A stretch of DNA of 64,000 nt from Mycolicibacterium wolinskyi (GCF_002101965.1 NZ_LQQA01000015.1:434001-498000), one strand, 5' to 3'; counted from the first letter of the stretch, positions 7,338-16,444 are shown. Translations and numbers: made by a program. The notes: generated by a model not told the origin, from the letters alone.

Positions 7338-8704
7338 CACCGGCTCTCCACCGCGACCGCGGACTCACCGGTTGCCTCGGGCGAGGACAAGCCGGGGTGC
7401 TGCGGGCGCAGCATCAACGTCGCGAGCGCGGCGATGGCCAGCGGAACGGCGATCAAGCCGAAGTAGCCGCCCACCCCGAAGCTGCCCAGCAGCCAGCCGC
7501 CGAGTGCTGAACCGATGATCGAACCGGTGCGGCCCACGCCGATGGAGAAGCCGGTTGCGGTGCCGCGCAGCTGAGTCGGATACGTCTCGGCGATCAGGTA
7601 GTTCAGCACCAGCTGTTGACCGCCGATGCCGAGCCCGGCCACCGCGATCAAGGCGAACGTCAACGTCCAGTTCGAGCCACTCACCGCGAGGCCCAGCGCC
7701 ACCGCGATCCCGAGGCCGAACATGCCGAGCAGCAGCCGGCGGATCGGCACACGGGACAGCAATGCGGTTACCAGGAACGAGAAGACGATGAACGCGCCGT
7801 TGACCACGATGGTGCCCGATGCGGCCTGTTCTTTCGACAGCCCGGCCTGGTGCAGGGCCGTCGGGGTCCACTGCAGCAACAGGAACCACGCGATCCAGTT
7901 CGCGAGATAGATCGCGCAGATCGTGATGGTCGAGGTGCGGTAGTCCGAGGCGAACAGCGCGCGGACCGAGCCGGCATTCTGCTCGCGCTGCTCGGCCGCG
8001 AGGATCGCGTCGTCGGGGATGGACGCCCCGGTGATCCGGCGCAGCAGCTCCCGGGCTTTGTCCTGGCTCGCGGCGTCATCGCGGGTCGCGAGATAACTCG
8101 GGGACTCGGGCAGGAAGACGACGACGATGGCCAGCAGAAGCAGCGGCAGCAGGCCGCCGAGGAGGAAGATGCCGCGCCAGCCGAGGGCCGGAAGCCAGGC
8201 CGCCGCCACCACGCCGCCGAGCATCGCGCCGCCGGGCAGGCCCAACAAGACCAGCGTCATCGACAGTTTCCGGGACCGCTCGGGGCTGTATTCCGCCGCG
8301 AGAGCCAGCAGTGACGGCGTCGCACCACCCATGCCCAGGCCGATGAGGAACCGCAGCAGCACGATCTGCCACGGGGCCTGCGCGAACGCGCCGAGCAGCG
8401 AGAAGAAGCCGAAGATGGAGAGCGCCAACAGGATTGCCCGCTTGCGGCCGATGCGGTCACCGATCGATCCCAGCGTGATGGCGCCCAGAGCCATGCCGAC
8501 CGTGCTCGCGGTGATCACCGCGGTCATCTCGGCGGTCGCCATGGAGAATTCCTCGGCGATCGACGATCCGATGAACGCGATCGACTGGGTGTCGAAGCCG
8601 TCGAGGAGGGCGATGGCGAAACACAAGCCGACGACACCCCAGCGCTTGAGATTCATGGGGGTGTCGTCGATGACCGATTGCACGCGAATCAGTGACGACG
8701 GCAT
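7337..8704 (-). CDS. AAHS-family aromatic acid:H+ symporter
   Basis: 455 residues from ATG 8704 with GAAAGG just upstream; the extra codons to 8725 lack a ribosome site. It shows the AAHS signature in TM1 (LDGFDTQSIAF, with the conserved D-G-F-D) and MFS motif A (GSIGDRIGRKRAI), followed by the second-half repeat at LLSRVPIRRLLLG. This family (PcaK, BenK, MhpT) imports protonated aromatic carboxylates. With a BenD-like enzyme downstream and an IclR regulator divergent, benzoate or a related ring acid is the likely substrate, but this is inferred. Confidence 0.86.
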   Translation of the reverse strand: MPSSLIRVQSVIDDTPMNLKRWGVVGLCFAIALLDGFDTQSIAFIGSSIAEEFSMATAEMTAVITASTVGMALGAITLGSIGDRIGRKRAILLALSIFGFFSLLGAFAQAPWQIVLLRFLIGLGMGGATPSLLALAAEYSPERSRKLSMTLVLLGLPGGAMLGGVVAAAWLPALGWRGIFLLGGLLPLLLLAIVVVFLPESPSYLATRDDAASQDKARELLRRITGASIPDDAILAAEQREQNAGSVRALFASDYRTSTITICAIYLANWIAWFLLLQWTPTALHQAGLSKEQAASGTIVVNGAFIVFSFLVTALLSRVPIRRLLLGMFGLGIAVALGLAVSGSNWTLTFALIAVAGLGIGGQQLVLNYLIAETYPTQLRGTATGFSIGVGRTGSIIGSALGGWLLGSFGVGGYFGLIAVPLAIAALATLMLRPQHPGLSSPEATGESAVAVESR

Positions 8705-8774
8705 GGCGTGGCCTTTCTGAAACAAGAGCCTGTGAACAAGGCCTCAAGTAGGGCACAGAGTGAGGCGCCGTCTC

Positions 8775-8809
8775 TATAGTGAGCGCTGGAAGTCTCGCGA
8801 TACGGGACT
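8775..8809 (+). promoter_or_regulatory. IclR promoter and imperfect operator palindrome
   Basis: TATAGT at 8775-8780 resembles a -10 box for the iclR-type gene. The 19-base imperfect palindrome AGTCTCGCGATACGGGACT at 8791-8809 (six of nine arm pairs match) lies just downstream, in the gap between the divergent carrier and regulator genes. That is where an IclR dimer would be expected to bind. Confidence 0.45.
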
Positions 8810-8828
8810 AATAAGTGCCATCGCCCGA

Positions 8829-9629
8829 TTGAGACGCTATTTTGTTCCTGATCCCGGGACAAGTGAGGAGCTGAGCATCGACGTCGAACCCATCGGCGAG
8901 CATCTGTCCTCGCTGGACTCCGGCCTGCGGGTGATGACGATGTTCGTCAACTCCGACAGCATCAACGTCACGTCGGTGGCGCGGGAACTGTCGTGCTCGC
9001 GCTCGAGCGCGTACCGCATCCTCAACACCCTGCGCAACAGGGGCATCGTGATCCTTGGGCCGACGGGCCGCGGGTATTTTCCCGGACCGGTGCTGCTCGA
9101 CCTGGCTCGCCCGCGTGGACTCGACCTCGATGACCGCACGCGCCTGCTGCCCGTGCTGCGGCGTGCCGTCGACCTCACCGGCGAGACCGTCCATGTCGCG
9201 ACCCTGGTGGGTACCCAGGTGTTGTTCTTCGACGGGATAGAGCCCGACCGGCCCGTGCGCGCGACGCTGCAACAGGGGTATTTGCGTCCGGCACATGCCA
9301 TTTCGGCGGGCAAGTTGTTGCTGTCCCAGCTCACCGACGATCAGGTGCGCGCCCTGTACCCGGCGCAGCAACTCGCCAAGGTCACCCCGTGGACCATCGA
9401 CACGGTGACAGGTCTGCTCGACGAGTTGGCCACCATTCGCCGTACCGGCCAAGCCTTCAGCAGGCAGGAAGCGGCGGTCGGGTTGTGCGGGACAGCCGTG
9501 GCGCTGCCGGGCCGATCGTGGCGCGAGCGAGTCGCGCTGTGTGCCACCGTCCCGCACGATCGTGGCGACGACGCCGGCCTGCTGGCGACGCAGGCAGGCC
9601 TGCTCGAGGCGGCCGCAGGGCTGACATAG
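8829..9629 (+). CDS. IclR-family transcriptional regulator
   Basis: About 266 residues if started at TTG 8829; the frame is open back to GTG 8760, but that would place the start before the candidate operator. The winged helix spans LDSGLRVMTMFVNSDSINVT to ILNTLRNRGIV, with recognition helix CSRSSAYRILNTL. The C-terminal effector domain has typical IclR elements (LVGTQVLFFDGIEP, AHAISAGKLLLSQL, GLCGTAVALPG). IclR proteins commonly control aromatic catabolism. It is divergent from the AAHS/BenD operon and is its likely regulator. The start codon is uncertain. Confidence 0.85.
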   Translation: MRRYFVPDPGTSEELSIDVEPIGEHLSSLDSGLRVMTMFVNSDSINVTSVARELSCSRSSAYRILNTLRNRGIVILGPTGRGYFPGPVLLDLARPRGLDLDDRTRLLPVLRRAVDLTGETVHVATLVGTQVLFFDGIEPDRPVRATLQQGYLRPAHAISAGKLLLSQLTDDQVRALYPAQQLAKVTPWTIDTVTGLLDELATIRRTGQAFSRQEAAVGLCGTAVALPGRSWRERVALCATVPHDRGDDAGLLATQAGLLEAAAGLT

Positions 9630-9630
9630 A

Positions 9631-9687
9631 CGAATGGCCAGTCATGACACGCAGAAAGCGAAAAAGCGTGTCACAACTGGCCATTCG
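9631..9687. terminator. Long near-perfect inverted repeat between convergent genes
   Basis: Arms 9631-9652 and 9666-9687 match at 20 of 22 positions (outer stem CGAATGGCCAGT, inner stem TGACACGC) around a 13-base purine-rich loop. It begins one base after the IclR stop and ends 11 bases before the stop of the opposing flavoprotein gene. It has no T-tail; it probably works as a bidirectional terminator. Confidence 0.7.
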
Positions 9688-9697
9688 GCACAGACGG

Positions 9698-10882
9698 CTA
9701 CTTGATGGTGTGCTGTGGGCCCTGGGCCTTCTTGTAGAGAGCCTTGAGCATCCGGTCGCGGAACGCGGCGTTGTCGATCAGCTTGACGCCTGCATCGGCC
9801 AGCTTCGGGTAGCCGATCAGCTTGTGCATGTAGCGGCCACGCCGGTACTCCCGACCCCACGCGGCTTCCATGCGCTGCGCGTAGTTCGTGAAGTCGTCGG
9901 GCCCGCCGTTCTGCAGCGCCGCGATCGCGCACTCACCGGCGGCCAGCCCGGACTCGAGCGCCTTGGAGATGCCCGCGCCCGAGGCCGGCTTGCCCGCACC
10001 CAGCGAGTCGCCGGTGAACAGCACACCCGGACGCCATGGCGGCCATGCCGTGAAGCCCATCGGCAATCGCCACGCCCGCACGCTCTTGTTCTTCTTGAGC
10101 TCTTCGATCGGCGGCAGCTCCCACTCGGCGGGCAGGGTCCGCAGGAACTCGCCGAGGAACTGGGTGGCGTTGATCGACTGCCAGTTCTTGTAGGAGTTCA
10201 CATAGCCGAGGCCGATGTTGAAGATGCCGTTGCCCATCGGGAACACCCAGCCGTAGCCGGGCAGCTGGTCGCCCTGGAACATCAGCTTGAGGTAGATGTC
10301 GAGGCTGTCCGAATCGGCACGGTTGGCGTGCATCTCCGAGCGGATCGCGATCGCGGAGTAGCCGTTGTACTCCGAGTCGATCTTGAGTGCGCGCTTGATC
10401 GGGGAGTAGGCGCCGTCGGCGGCGATGACGGCGTCGCCGAACACCTTCTCGCCGCTCTTGAGCACCACGCCGACGACGCGGCCGTCGGCGTCGAACTCGG
10501 GCCCGGCCACCTCGGCGCCCTGCCGCACCTCGGCGCCAGCCGATTCGGCGTGCTTGAGCAGCACCGTGTCCAGATGGGTCCGGCTGACGGTATGGCCGTG
10601 ATCGGGCATCCCGGGGCGCCGCGGGAACGACAGCTCCCACGCGCTCGGGCTGAACACCGTCACCCGGTTGACCCGGTGATAGGTGGCGACCTCGTCGGCC
10701 AGTCCCATCTTCTGCAGATAGCTCACCGCGCGTGCGGTCAGTCCGTCGCCGCACGGCTTGTCGCGGGGAAACTCCGCTTTGTCCAGGACGACCACCTTGG
10801 CGCCGGTCTGAGCGGCCTGCCATGCGGCGGCCGACCCCGATGGGCCACCTCCGGCGATGACCAGGTCGTATCGCTGCGTCAT
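9698..10882 (-). CDS. Geranylgeranyl reductase family FAD-dependent oxidoreductase
   Basis: 394 residues from ATG 10882 with GACGAGG upstream; 58 more in-frame codons exist before it but are not conserved in character. The Rossmann loop GGGPSGSAAA is at the N-terminus, followed by DKPCGDGLTARAV, the signature of geranylgeranyl reductase/MenJ-type flavoproteins, the second FAD motif VIAADGAYSPIKR, and LFTGDSLG near the C-terminus. Family members saturate isoprenoid chains of menaquinone, lipids or carotenoids. It is related to but distinct from mycobacterial MenJ, so its prenyl substrate is open. It is divergent from a TetR gene. Confidence 0.85.
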   Translation of the reverse strand: MTQRYDLVIAGGGPSGSAAAWQAAQTGAKVVVLDKAEFPRDKPCGDGLTARAVSYLQKMGLADEVATYHRVNRVTVFSPSAWELSFPRRPGMPDHGHTVSRTHLDTVLLKHAESAGAEVRQGAEVAGPEFDADGRVVGVVLKSGEKVFGDAVIAADGAYSPIKRALKIDSEYNGYSAIAIRSEMHANRADSDSLDIYLKLMFQGDQLPGYGWVFPMGNGIFNIGLGYVNSYKNWQSINATQFLGEFLRTLPAEWELPPIEELKKNKSVRAWRLPMGFTAWPPWRPGVLFTGDSLGAGKPASGAGISKALESGLAAGECAIAALQNGGPDDFTNYAQRMEAAWGREYRRGRYMHKLIGYPKLADAGVKLIDNAAFRDRMLKALYKKAQGPQHTIK

Positions 10883-10917
10883 GAGCCTCGTCTCGTTCGT
10901 TGAGTGTCGCAGAGATA

Positions 10918-10939
10918 GTACCCAAGCAAGATGTACCCA
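10918..10939. promoter_or_regulatory. Direct repeat GTACCCA in the flavoprotein/TetR intergenic region
   Basis: GTACCCA occurs at 10918-10924 and 10933-10939, a 15-base spacing, between the divergent reductase and TetR genes. The position suits an operator shared by both promoters, but it is a weak candidate based on a short repeat. Confidence 0.25.
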
Positions 10940-11034
10940 GCTTGCCGGGAGAAATCCCCGGGTCAGCGGCACCGTCAGGCGTGTTACTGCGCGGTCTGAG
11001 CAGGTCAGCGCCACCAGGCGAGTACAGTGATCGC

Positions 11035-11775
11035 GTGCGACGAGGGTCGAGGACACATTCCAGCAGCGAGGCGGGCGTCAAGGTCGACGCCCGCAGCGAG
11101 CGCTGGCGTGAACACCGCAAGAAGGTGCGGTCCGAGATCGTCGACGCCGCGTTCCGGGCGATCGACCGCCTCGGCCCCGAGCTGAGCCTGAGGGAAATCG
11201 CCGAAGAAGCCGGGACTGCGAAACCGAAGATCTACCGCCACTTCGCCGACAAATCCGACCTGTTCCAGGCGATCGGGGAGCGGCTGCGCGACATGCTGTG
11301 GTCGGCGATCTTCCCGTCGATCAACCTGGCCGCCGACCCGGCCCGCGAGGTCATCCGGCGCAGCGTCGAGCAGTACGTGCAGCTTGTCGACCAGCACCCC
11401 AACGTGCTGCGGTTCCTGATCCAGGGCCGATTTGCCGAGCAGAGCGAATCGACCATGCGGGCGCTCAACGAGGGGCGGGGCATCACGCTGGCGATGGCCG
11501 ACATGTTCTCCAACGAGCTCCGGGAGATGGAACTCGACGGGGCGGCGATCGAGCTGGCCGCGTTCGCGACGTTCGGCGCCGCGGCGTCGGCCACCGACTG
11601 GTGGCTGGGCACCAAAGAGGACAGCCCGCGGCGGATGCCGATCGACGAATTCGTCGCGCACCTGACCACGATCATGGTCGGCTCGATCAACGGCACCTGC
11701 GAGCTGCTCGGCATCTGGATCGACCCCGATCTTCCGCTCCACGAAGGTGTGCAGCGCCGCGAACACGTGGGCTGA
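11035..11775 (+). CDS. TetR-family transcriptional regulator (Rv3050c-like)
   Basis: 246 residues from GTG 11035. TACAGT at 11023-11028 lies six bases before this codon, supporting a leaderless start; the frame is open back to 10900 but without promoter or ribosome-site support. The N-terminal TetR helix-turn-helix is clear (IVDAAFRAIDRLGPELSLRE, then IAEEAGTAKPKIYRHFADKSDLF). The C-terminal helical domain is divergent, as usual for ligand-binding parts. It sits just upstream of a Baeyer-Villiger-type monooxygenase gene, the same pairing as Rv3050c/Rv3049c in M. tuberculosis. Confidence 0.88.
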   Translation: MRRGSRTHSSSEAGVKVDARSERWREHRKKVRSEIVDAAFRAIDRLGPELSLREIAEEAGTAKPKIYRHFADKSDLFQAIGERLRDMLWSAIFPSINLAADPAREVIRRSVEQYVQLVDQHPNVLRFLIQGRFAEQSESTMRALNEGRGITLAMADMFSNELREMELDGAAIELAAFATFGAAASATDWWLGTKEDSPRRMPIDEFVAHLTTIMVGSINGTCELLGIWIDPDLPLHEGVQRREHVG

Positions 11776-11866
11776 TCGACCACCTCACCGGCGCGTTGAC
11801 AGCCGAGCACTGGGGCCGGAAACTGGCAAATAGCCGGTACCGGCGTTCCCGGGAAAGGATCTGACT

Positions 11867-13408
11867 ATGACGGCTGCCGAACAGGCCGCTGCCAGCCAGC
11901 AACCCGTGCAGACCCGCGCGCTGATCATCGGCAGCGGCTTCTCCGGGCTGGGCATGGCCATCGAGCTGCAACAGCGCGGCGTTGACTTCCTGATTCTGGA
12001 GAAGGCCGACGAGATCGGCGGCACCTGGCGCGACAACACCTATCCGGGCTGCGCGTGTGACATCCCGTCGCACATGTACTCGTTCTCGTTCGAGCCGAAG
12101 GCCGACTGGAGCTACATGTGGTCCTTCCAGCCCGAGATCCAGGATTACCTGCTGGGCGTGACGGCGAAGTACGGGCTGCGCCGCTACATCACCTTCGGCG
12201 CGCACGTCGACCGCGCGCACTGGGACGACGACGAGTTGCGCTGGCACGTGTTCACCAAGGACGGGCGCGAGTACGTCGCACAGTTCCTCGTCTCGGGCGC
12301 CGGTGGCCTGCACATCCCGCAGATCCCGGACATCGAGGGTCGCGACCAATTCGCCGGTGCCGCATTCCATTCCGCGGAATGGGATCACAGTGTCGACATC
12401 CGCGGTAAGCGGGTGGCGGTCGTTGGCACCGGTGCGAGCGCCATCCAGATCGTGCCGGAGATCGTCAAGGACGTCGCCGAGTTGCATCTCTACCAGCGGA
12501 CTCCGGCGTGGGTGATGCCGCGGGTCAACAACAGGTTCCCGCTGTGGCTGCGCCGCGTGTTCAGCTACGTGCCGGGCACCCGCGCGCTGCTGCGCGCGGG
12601 GATCTACTGGATCCACGAGGGCGTCGGCTTCGCCATGACCAAGCAGCCCCGGCTGCTCAAGATCGGCGAGATGATGGGCCGCTACAACATCAACCGCAGC
12701 ATCAAAGACCCCGAGCTGCGCCGCAAGCTCACCCCGGACTACCGCGCGGGCTGCAAGCGCATCCTCAACTCCGACACCTACTATCGCGGCATCGCGAACC
12801 CGAAGACGCAGGTGATCACCGAGCGCATCGCCCGGATGACCCCGACCGGCATCGTCACCGCCGACGGCGTCGAGCACCCCGTCGACGTCGTGGTGTGGGC
12901 GACCGGATTCCACGTGACCGACTCCTACACCTACGTCGACATCAAGGGGGCAGGCGGCGAGGACCTCGTCGACCGCTGGAACCGGGAGGGCATCCAGGCG
13001 CACCGCGGCATCGCCGTCGCCGGCATGCCCAACCTGTTCTTCCTGCTCGGGCCGAACACCGCGCTCGGGCACAACTCGGTGGTCTTCATGATCGAGTCGC
13101 AGATCCGCTACGTCGGCCAGGCGATCGCGGCCGTCGACAAGGCCGGCGCCGCCGCGCTCGCGCCGAGCCGCCGCGCGCAGGACGAGTTCAACGCCGGACT
13201 GCAGCACGATCTCACCGGCACGGTGTGGAGCACCGGAGGTTGCCGGAGCTGGTACCTCGACGAGCACGGCGTCAACCGCACGCTCTGGAGCGGCATGACC
13301 TGGCAGTACTGGCTGGCAACGCGCTCGCTGGACCCGTCGGAGTTCGATTTCTACGACACGGAGCGCGACACGAAAACACAAGGTGTTGCGGTCACGACCG
13401 GTGGCTGA
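11867..13408 (+). CDS. Flavin-containing Baeyer-Villiger-type monooxygenase (Rv3049c-like)
   Basis: 513 residues from ATG 11867 with GAAAGGA upstream. It has the FAD loop GSGFSG (22-27), the Baeyer-Villiger fingerprint F-A-G-A-A-F-H-S-A-E-W (162-172, matching FxGxxxHxxxW) and the NADPH loop GTGASA (187-192). These enzymes insert oxygen next to ketones or oxidise heteroatoms. The closest known relatives are mycobacterial BVMOs, including the EtaA family and Rv3049c. The substrate is unknown. The TetR gene 91 bases upstream probably regulates it. Confidence 0.9.
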   Translation: MTAAEQAAASQQPVQTRALIIGSGFSGLGMAIELQQRGVDFLILEKADEIGGTWRDNTYPGCACDIPSHMYSFSFEPKADWSYMWSFQPEIQDYLLGVTAKYGLRRYITFGAHVDRAHWDDDELRWHVFTKDGREYVAQFLVSGAGGLHIPQIPDIEGRDQFAGAAFHSAEWDHSVDIRGKRVAVVGTGASAIQIVPEIVKDVAELHLYQRTPAWVMPRVNNRFPLWLRRVFSYVPGTRALLRAGIYWIHEGVGFAMTKQPRLLKIGEMMGRYNINRSIKDPELRRKLTPDYRAGCKRILNSDTYYRGIANPKTQVITERIARMTPTGIVTADGVEHPVDVVVWATGFHVTDSYTYVDIKGAGGEDLVDRWNREGIQAHRGIAVAGMPNLFFLLGPNTALGHNSVVFMIESQIRYVGQAIAAVDKAGAAALAPSRRAQDEFNAGLQHDLTGTVWSTGGCRSWYLDEHGVNRTLWSGMTWQYWLATRSLDPSEFDFYDTERDTKTQGVAVTTGG

Positions 13409-13471
13409 CCCCAGGGGTAGTGTCGGTGGTGCCGTCCGGCAAACACAACGACCTGGTGGAATGGGGTTCTG

Positions 13472-14446
13472 GTGAGCGAAGGCATGAAGCTGATCGACCG
13501 CGTCTCAGCGATCAACTGGAACCGGCTCCAGGACGAAAAGGACGCCGAGGTCTGGGATCGGCTGACCGGTAACTTCTGGTTGCCGGAGAAGGTCCCGGTG
13601 TCCAACGACATCCCGTCGTGGGGGACTCTCACCGAACACGAGAAGCAGCTGACGATGCGGGTGTTCACGGGCCTCACGCTGCTCGACACCATCCAAGGCA
13701 CCGTCGGCGCCGTGAGCCTCATCCCGGATGCGCTCACGCCCCATGAGGAAGCCGTCTACACCAACATCGCGTTCATGGAGTCCGTGCACGCCCGCAGCTA
13801 CAGCAACATCTTCTCGACGCTGTGCTCGACCGCCGAGATCGACGACGCGTTCCGCTGGTCGGAGGAGAACCCGAACCTGCAGCGCAAGGCCGAGATCGTC
13901 ATGCAGTACTACAAGGGCGACGAGCCGCTCAAGCGCAAGGTGGCCTCCACGCTCCTGGAGAGCTTCCTGTTCTACTCGGGCTTCTACCTGCCGATGTACT
14001 GGTCGAGCCGGGCCAAGCTGACCAACACCGCCGACATGATCCGGCTGATCATCCGCGACGAGGCCGTGCACGGCTACTACATCGGCTACAAGTTCCAGCG
14101 CGGATTGGCCCTCGTCGACGACGCCAAGCGCCAGGAACTCAAGGACTACACGTACGAGCTGCTGTTCGAGCTCTACGACAACGAGGTCGAGTACACGCAG
14201 GACCTCTACGACGGCGTCGGGCTCACCGAAGACGTCAAGAAGTTCCTGCGCTACAACGCCAACAAGGCGTTGATGAACCTCGGCTACGAGGCGCTGTTCC
14301 CGCGTGACGAGACCGACGTGAACCCGGCGATCCTGTCGGCGCTGAGCCCCAACGCCGACGAGAACCACGACTTCTTCTCGGGTTCCGGTTCTTCGTATGT
14401 GATCGGTAAGGCCGTCAACACCGAAGACGAGGACTGGGACTTCTAG
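13472..14446 (+). CDS. nrdF2: Class Ib ribonucleotide reductase small subunit
   Basis: 324 residues from GTG 13472, the usual length. All metal ligands are present: Asp72, Glu103, His106 (MESVH), Glu163, Glu197 and His200 (DEAVH), and the radical tyrosine is Tyr110. NrdF carries the Mn(III)2-tyrosyl radical that starts catalysis in NrdE; NrdI provides the oxidant for cofactor assembly. The C-terminal tail TEDEDWDF is the peptide that docks into NrdE. It corresponds to the essential NrdF2 (Rv3048c). TAGTGT near 13420 could be the -10 box of its own promoter, since it lies far from nrdHIE. Confidence 0.97.
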   Translation: MSEGMKLIDRVSAINWNRLQDEKDAEVWDRLTGNFWLPEKVPVSNDIPSWGTLTEHEKQLTMRVFTGLTLLDTIQGTVGAVSLIPDALTPHEEAVYTNIAFMESVHARSYSNIFSTLCSTAEIDDAFRWSEENPNLQRKAEIVMQYYKGDEPLKRKVASTLLESFLFYSGFYLPMYWSSRAKLTNTADMIRLIIRDEAVHGYYIGYKFQRGLALVDDAKRQELKDYTYELLFELYDNEVEYTQDLYDGVGLTEDVKKFLRYNANKALMNLGYEALFPRDETDVNPAILSALSPNADENHDFFSGSGSSYVIGKAVNTEDEDWDF

Positions 14447-14459
14447 TTCCAGCGCGACC

Positions 14460-14507
14460 AGACGCGTAGGTACCCGAAATCAACGATTTTCGGGTACCCA
14501 CGCGTCT
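14460..14507. terminator. Strong inverted repeat after nrdF2
   Basis: Left arm from 14460 (AGACGCGTAGGTACCCGAAA) pairs with right arm ending 14507 (TTTTCGGGTACCCACGCGTC), with one mismatch and a single-base bulge around a very short loop. It lies between the convergent stops of nrdF2 and the LLM monooxygenase gene and probably ends transcription from both sides. Confidence 0.75.
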
Positions 14508-14519
14508 GCTCGGCGGTGC

Positions 14520-15971
14520 TCAGCGGCCCCGCGCCGGCTGAGCGGCCGTCGACGCCGATGACGACGGCACCGTCGACGGCCGCTCGATGATCGTCGAATT
14601 GCGGCCGCCCACACGGTAACTCGCCCCGCGGTGTTCGTCGGCGAGCCGGTCGCCGTGGCCCAGCAGCTTGTTGCGCAGGCTGCCCGGCGCATAGCTGGAC
14701 TGGTAGGCGCCCCGCGCGGTCAGCACCGGGACCACGTGGGAGATGAAGTCGGCGAATGAGCCGGGCGTGATGGCGTAGGCGAGATTGAAGCCGTCGACGT
14801 CGGTTTCGTCGACCCACTCCTGCAGGGTATCGGCCACCCGGACGCCGGAGCCGACGATGCGCGGACCCATGCCGCCGATCTCGCCCCATTCGGCGATGTC
14901 GCGCACGTTCCACTCGCCACCCTTGTCCGAAGCGGACTGAAAAGCCTTGACCGCGGACAGGATTGCGTTCGAATCGACGTTGCCGATCGGCTCGTCGAGG
15001 CCGTAGCGGGCGAGGTCCACGCCCATCCAGCCGGACATGAACACCAGTGCGCCCTCCGGATCCCCGTAGGAGAGGTACTCGGCGTGCTTGGCGTGGGCTT
15101 CCTCGTCGGTCTCGCCGGTGATGACCGTGGTGAGATTGAAGATCTTGGCCGAGTAGGGATCGCGGCCGGCCAGCTCGAGCTCGGAGCGGATCGTCGAAAC
15201 CGTCTCGCGCAGAATGGCTTTGGTCGGCGCGGCGGTGAAGATCGCCTCGGCGTTCTCGGCGGCGAACCGGACTCCGCGTGGCGACGAGCCGGCCTGATAG
15301 ATCACCGGGGTGCGCTGCGGTGACGGTTCGGCGAGATGAACGCCCGGAACGCTGAAATGTTCACCGGCATGGCCGATGTGGTGCACCTTGGCCGGGTCGG
15401 TGAACACGCCGCGCTCGGCGTCGCGCACGACGGCGTCGTCCTCCCACGAGCCTTCCCACAGCTTGTAGAGCACTTCGAGATACTCGTCGGCGTGGTCGTA
15501 GCGCGCGTCGTGCGCGGGCTGGTCGGTCTGGCCCATGTTGCGGGCCGCGGCAGGCAGATACCCAGTGACGATGTTCCAGCCGATGCGGCCGTTGGTGAGG
15601 TGGTCGAGCGTCGACATGCGCCGCGCGAACGGATACGGATGCTCGAAGCCGGTGCCGGTGGTGATGCCGAAGCCCAGATTCTCGGTCACCAGCGCCATGG
15701 CCGAGACCAGCAGCATCGGATCGCCCACCGGGATCTGTGCCGCCTGGCGGATGGCGGCCTCGTCGCTGGCGCCGTAGACGTCGTAGGTGCCGAGCACGTC
15801 GGCGATGAACAACCCGTCAAATCGGCCGCGCTCCAACAACTTCGCGAGCTCGGTCCAGTAGGTGATGTCCTTGTAGCGCCAGGACTGGTCGTCGGGATGT
15901 CGCCACAGCCCGGGGGATTGGTGGGCGACGCAGTTCATGTCGAAGGCGTTGAAACGGATCACGCGGGTCAC
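14520..15971 (-). CDS. LLM-class flavin-dependent monooxygenase (NtaA/SnaA/DszA group)
   Basis: 483 residues from GTG 15971, giving the N-terminus TRVIRFNAFDMNCVAHQSPG; an in-frame GTG at 16007 would add 12 residues and neither has a clear ribosome site. The sequence follows the NtaA/SnaA/DszA group of two-component FMNH2-dependent monooxygenases: TYWTELAKLLERGRFDGLFI near the N-terminus, SAMALVTENLGFGITTGTGF, NGRIGWNIVTGYLPAAARNM, and TPVIYQAGSSPRG. Such enzymes need a separate flavin reductase, which is not obvious here. Substrates in the group range from nitrilotriacetate to organosulfur compounds; this one cannot be assigned. Confidence 0.87.
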   Translation of the reverse strand: MTRVIRFNAFDMNCVAHQSPGLWRHPDDQSWRYKDITYWTELAKLLERGRFDGLFIADVLGTYDVYGASDEAAIRQAAQIPVGDPMLLVSAMALVTENLGFGITTGTGFEHPYPFARRMSTLDHLTNGRIGWNIVTGYLPAAARNMGQTDQPAHDARYDHADEYLEVLYKLWEGSWEDDAVVRDAERGVFTDPAKVHHIGHAGEHFSVPGVHLAEPSPQRTPVIYQAGSSPRGVRFAAENAEAIFTAAPTKAILRETVSTIRSELELAGRDPYSAKIFNLTTVITGETDEEAHAKHAEYLSYGDPEGALVFMSGWMGVDLARYGLDEPIGNVDSNAILSAVKAFQSASDKGGEWNVRDIAEWGEIGGMGPRIVGSGVRVADTLQEWVDETDVDGFNLAYAITPGSFADFISHVVPVLTARGAYQSSYAPGSLRNKLLGHGDRLADEHRGASYRVGGRNSTIIERPSTVPSSSASTAAQPARGR

Positions 15972-16114
15972 CGCGCCGAGGATGCCGGGTGACCGCGGTG
16001 ATTTCACCGGTTGTGTTCAGCGGGATTGTTTCTCGCGGTGAACGACGGGTGAAGGGGCGACCAACTGTCGGCCCTCGAGTGGTGCGCTCACCGCCCACCC
16101 ACCAAACTGGCGCA

Positions 16115-16441
16115 GTGACCACACAGTCGCTGGTGATCTCGATCCTGAACTGGTTGCGTGCCGGATATCCCGAGGGTGTCCCCGGCGACGACCGCGTGCC
16201 GCTGTTGGCGTTGCTGCGCGCCACCCCGTTGACCGATGAACAGGTCAAAGAGGTGGTGCGGAATCTCACCGCCGACGGTTCGACAGCGCTCGTCGACGGC
16301 TCGATCGATCATGACGAGATCGCGGCCTTCATCGCCGAGGTGTCGCACCACGACGCCGGCCCGGAGAACATCAACCGGGTAGCGGCCAAACTGGCCGCCG
16401 CGGGTTGGCCCCTGGCCGGCGTCGAGCGCGAAACCGTCTGA
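16115..16441 (+). CDS. DUF3349 family protein (Rv3046c-like)
   Basis: 108 residues from GTG 16115 (TTQSLVISILNWLRAGYPEG). The frame is open to 15989 but the conserved domain starts here. DUF3349 is a small helical actinobacterial family; the motif GVPGDDRVPLLALLRATPLT is typical, and its function is unknown. The gene is convergent with adhC, with only three bases between the stops, as in M. tuberculosis (Rv3046c beside Rv3045). No catalytic motif is evident. Confidence 0.85.
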   Translation: MTTQSLVISILNWLRAGYPEGVPGDDRVPLLALLRATPLTDEQVKEVVRNLTADGSTALVDGSIDHDEIAAFIAEVSHHDAGPENINRVAAKLAAAGWPLAGVERETV

Positions 16442-16444
16442 GTA

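Noticed and set aside
11687..13381. 564-codon open frame on the minus strand
   Set aside because: It is antisense to the intact Baeyer-Villiger-type monooxygenase gene.
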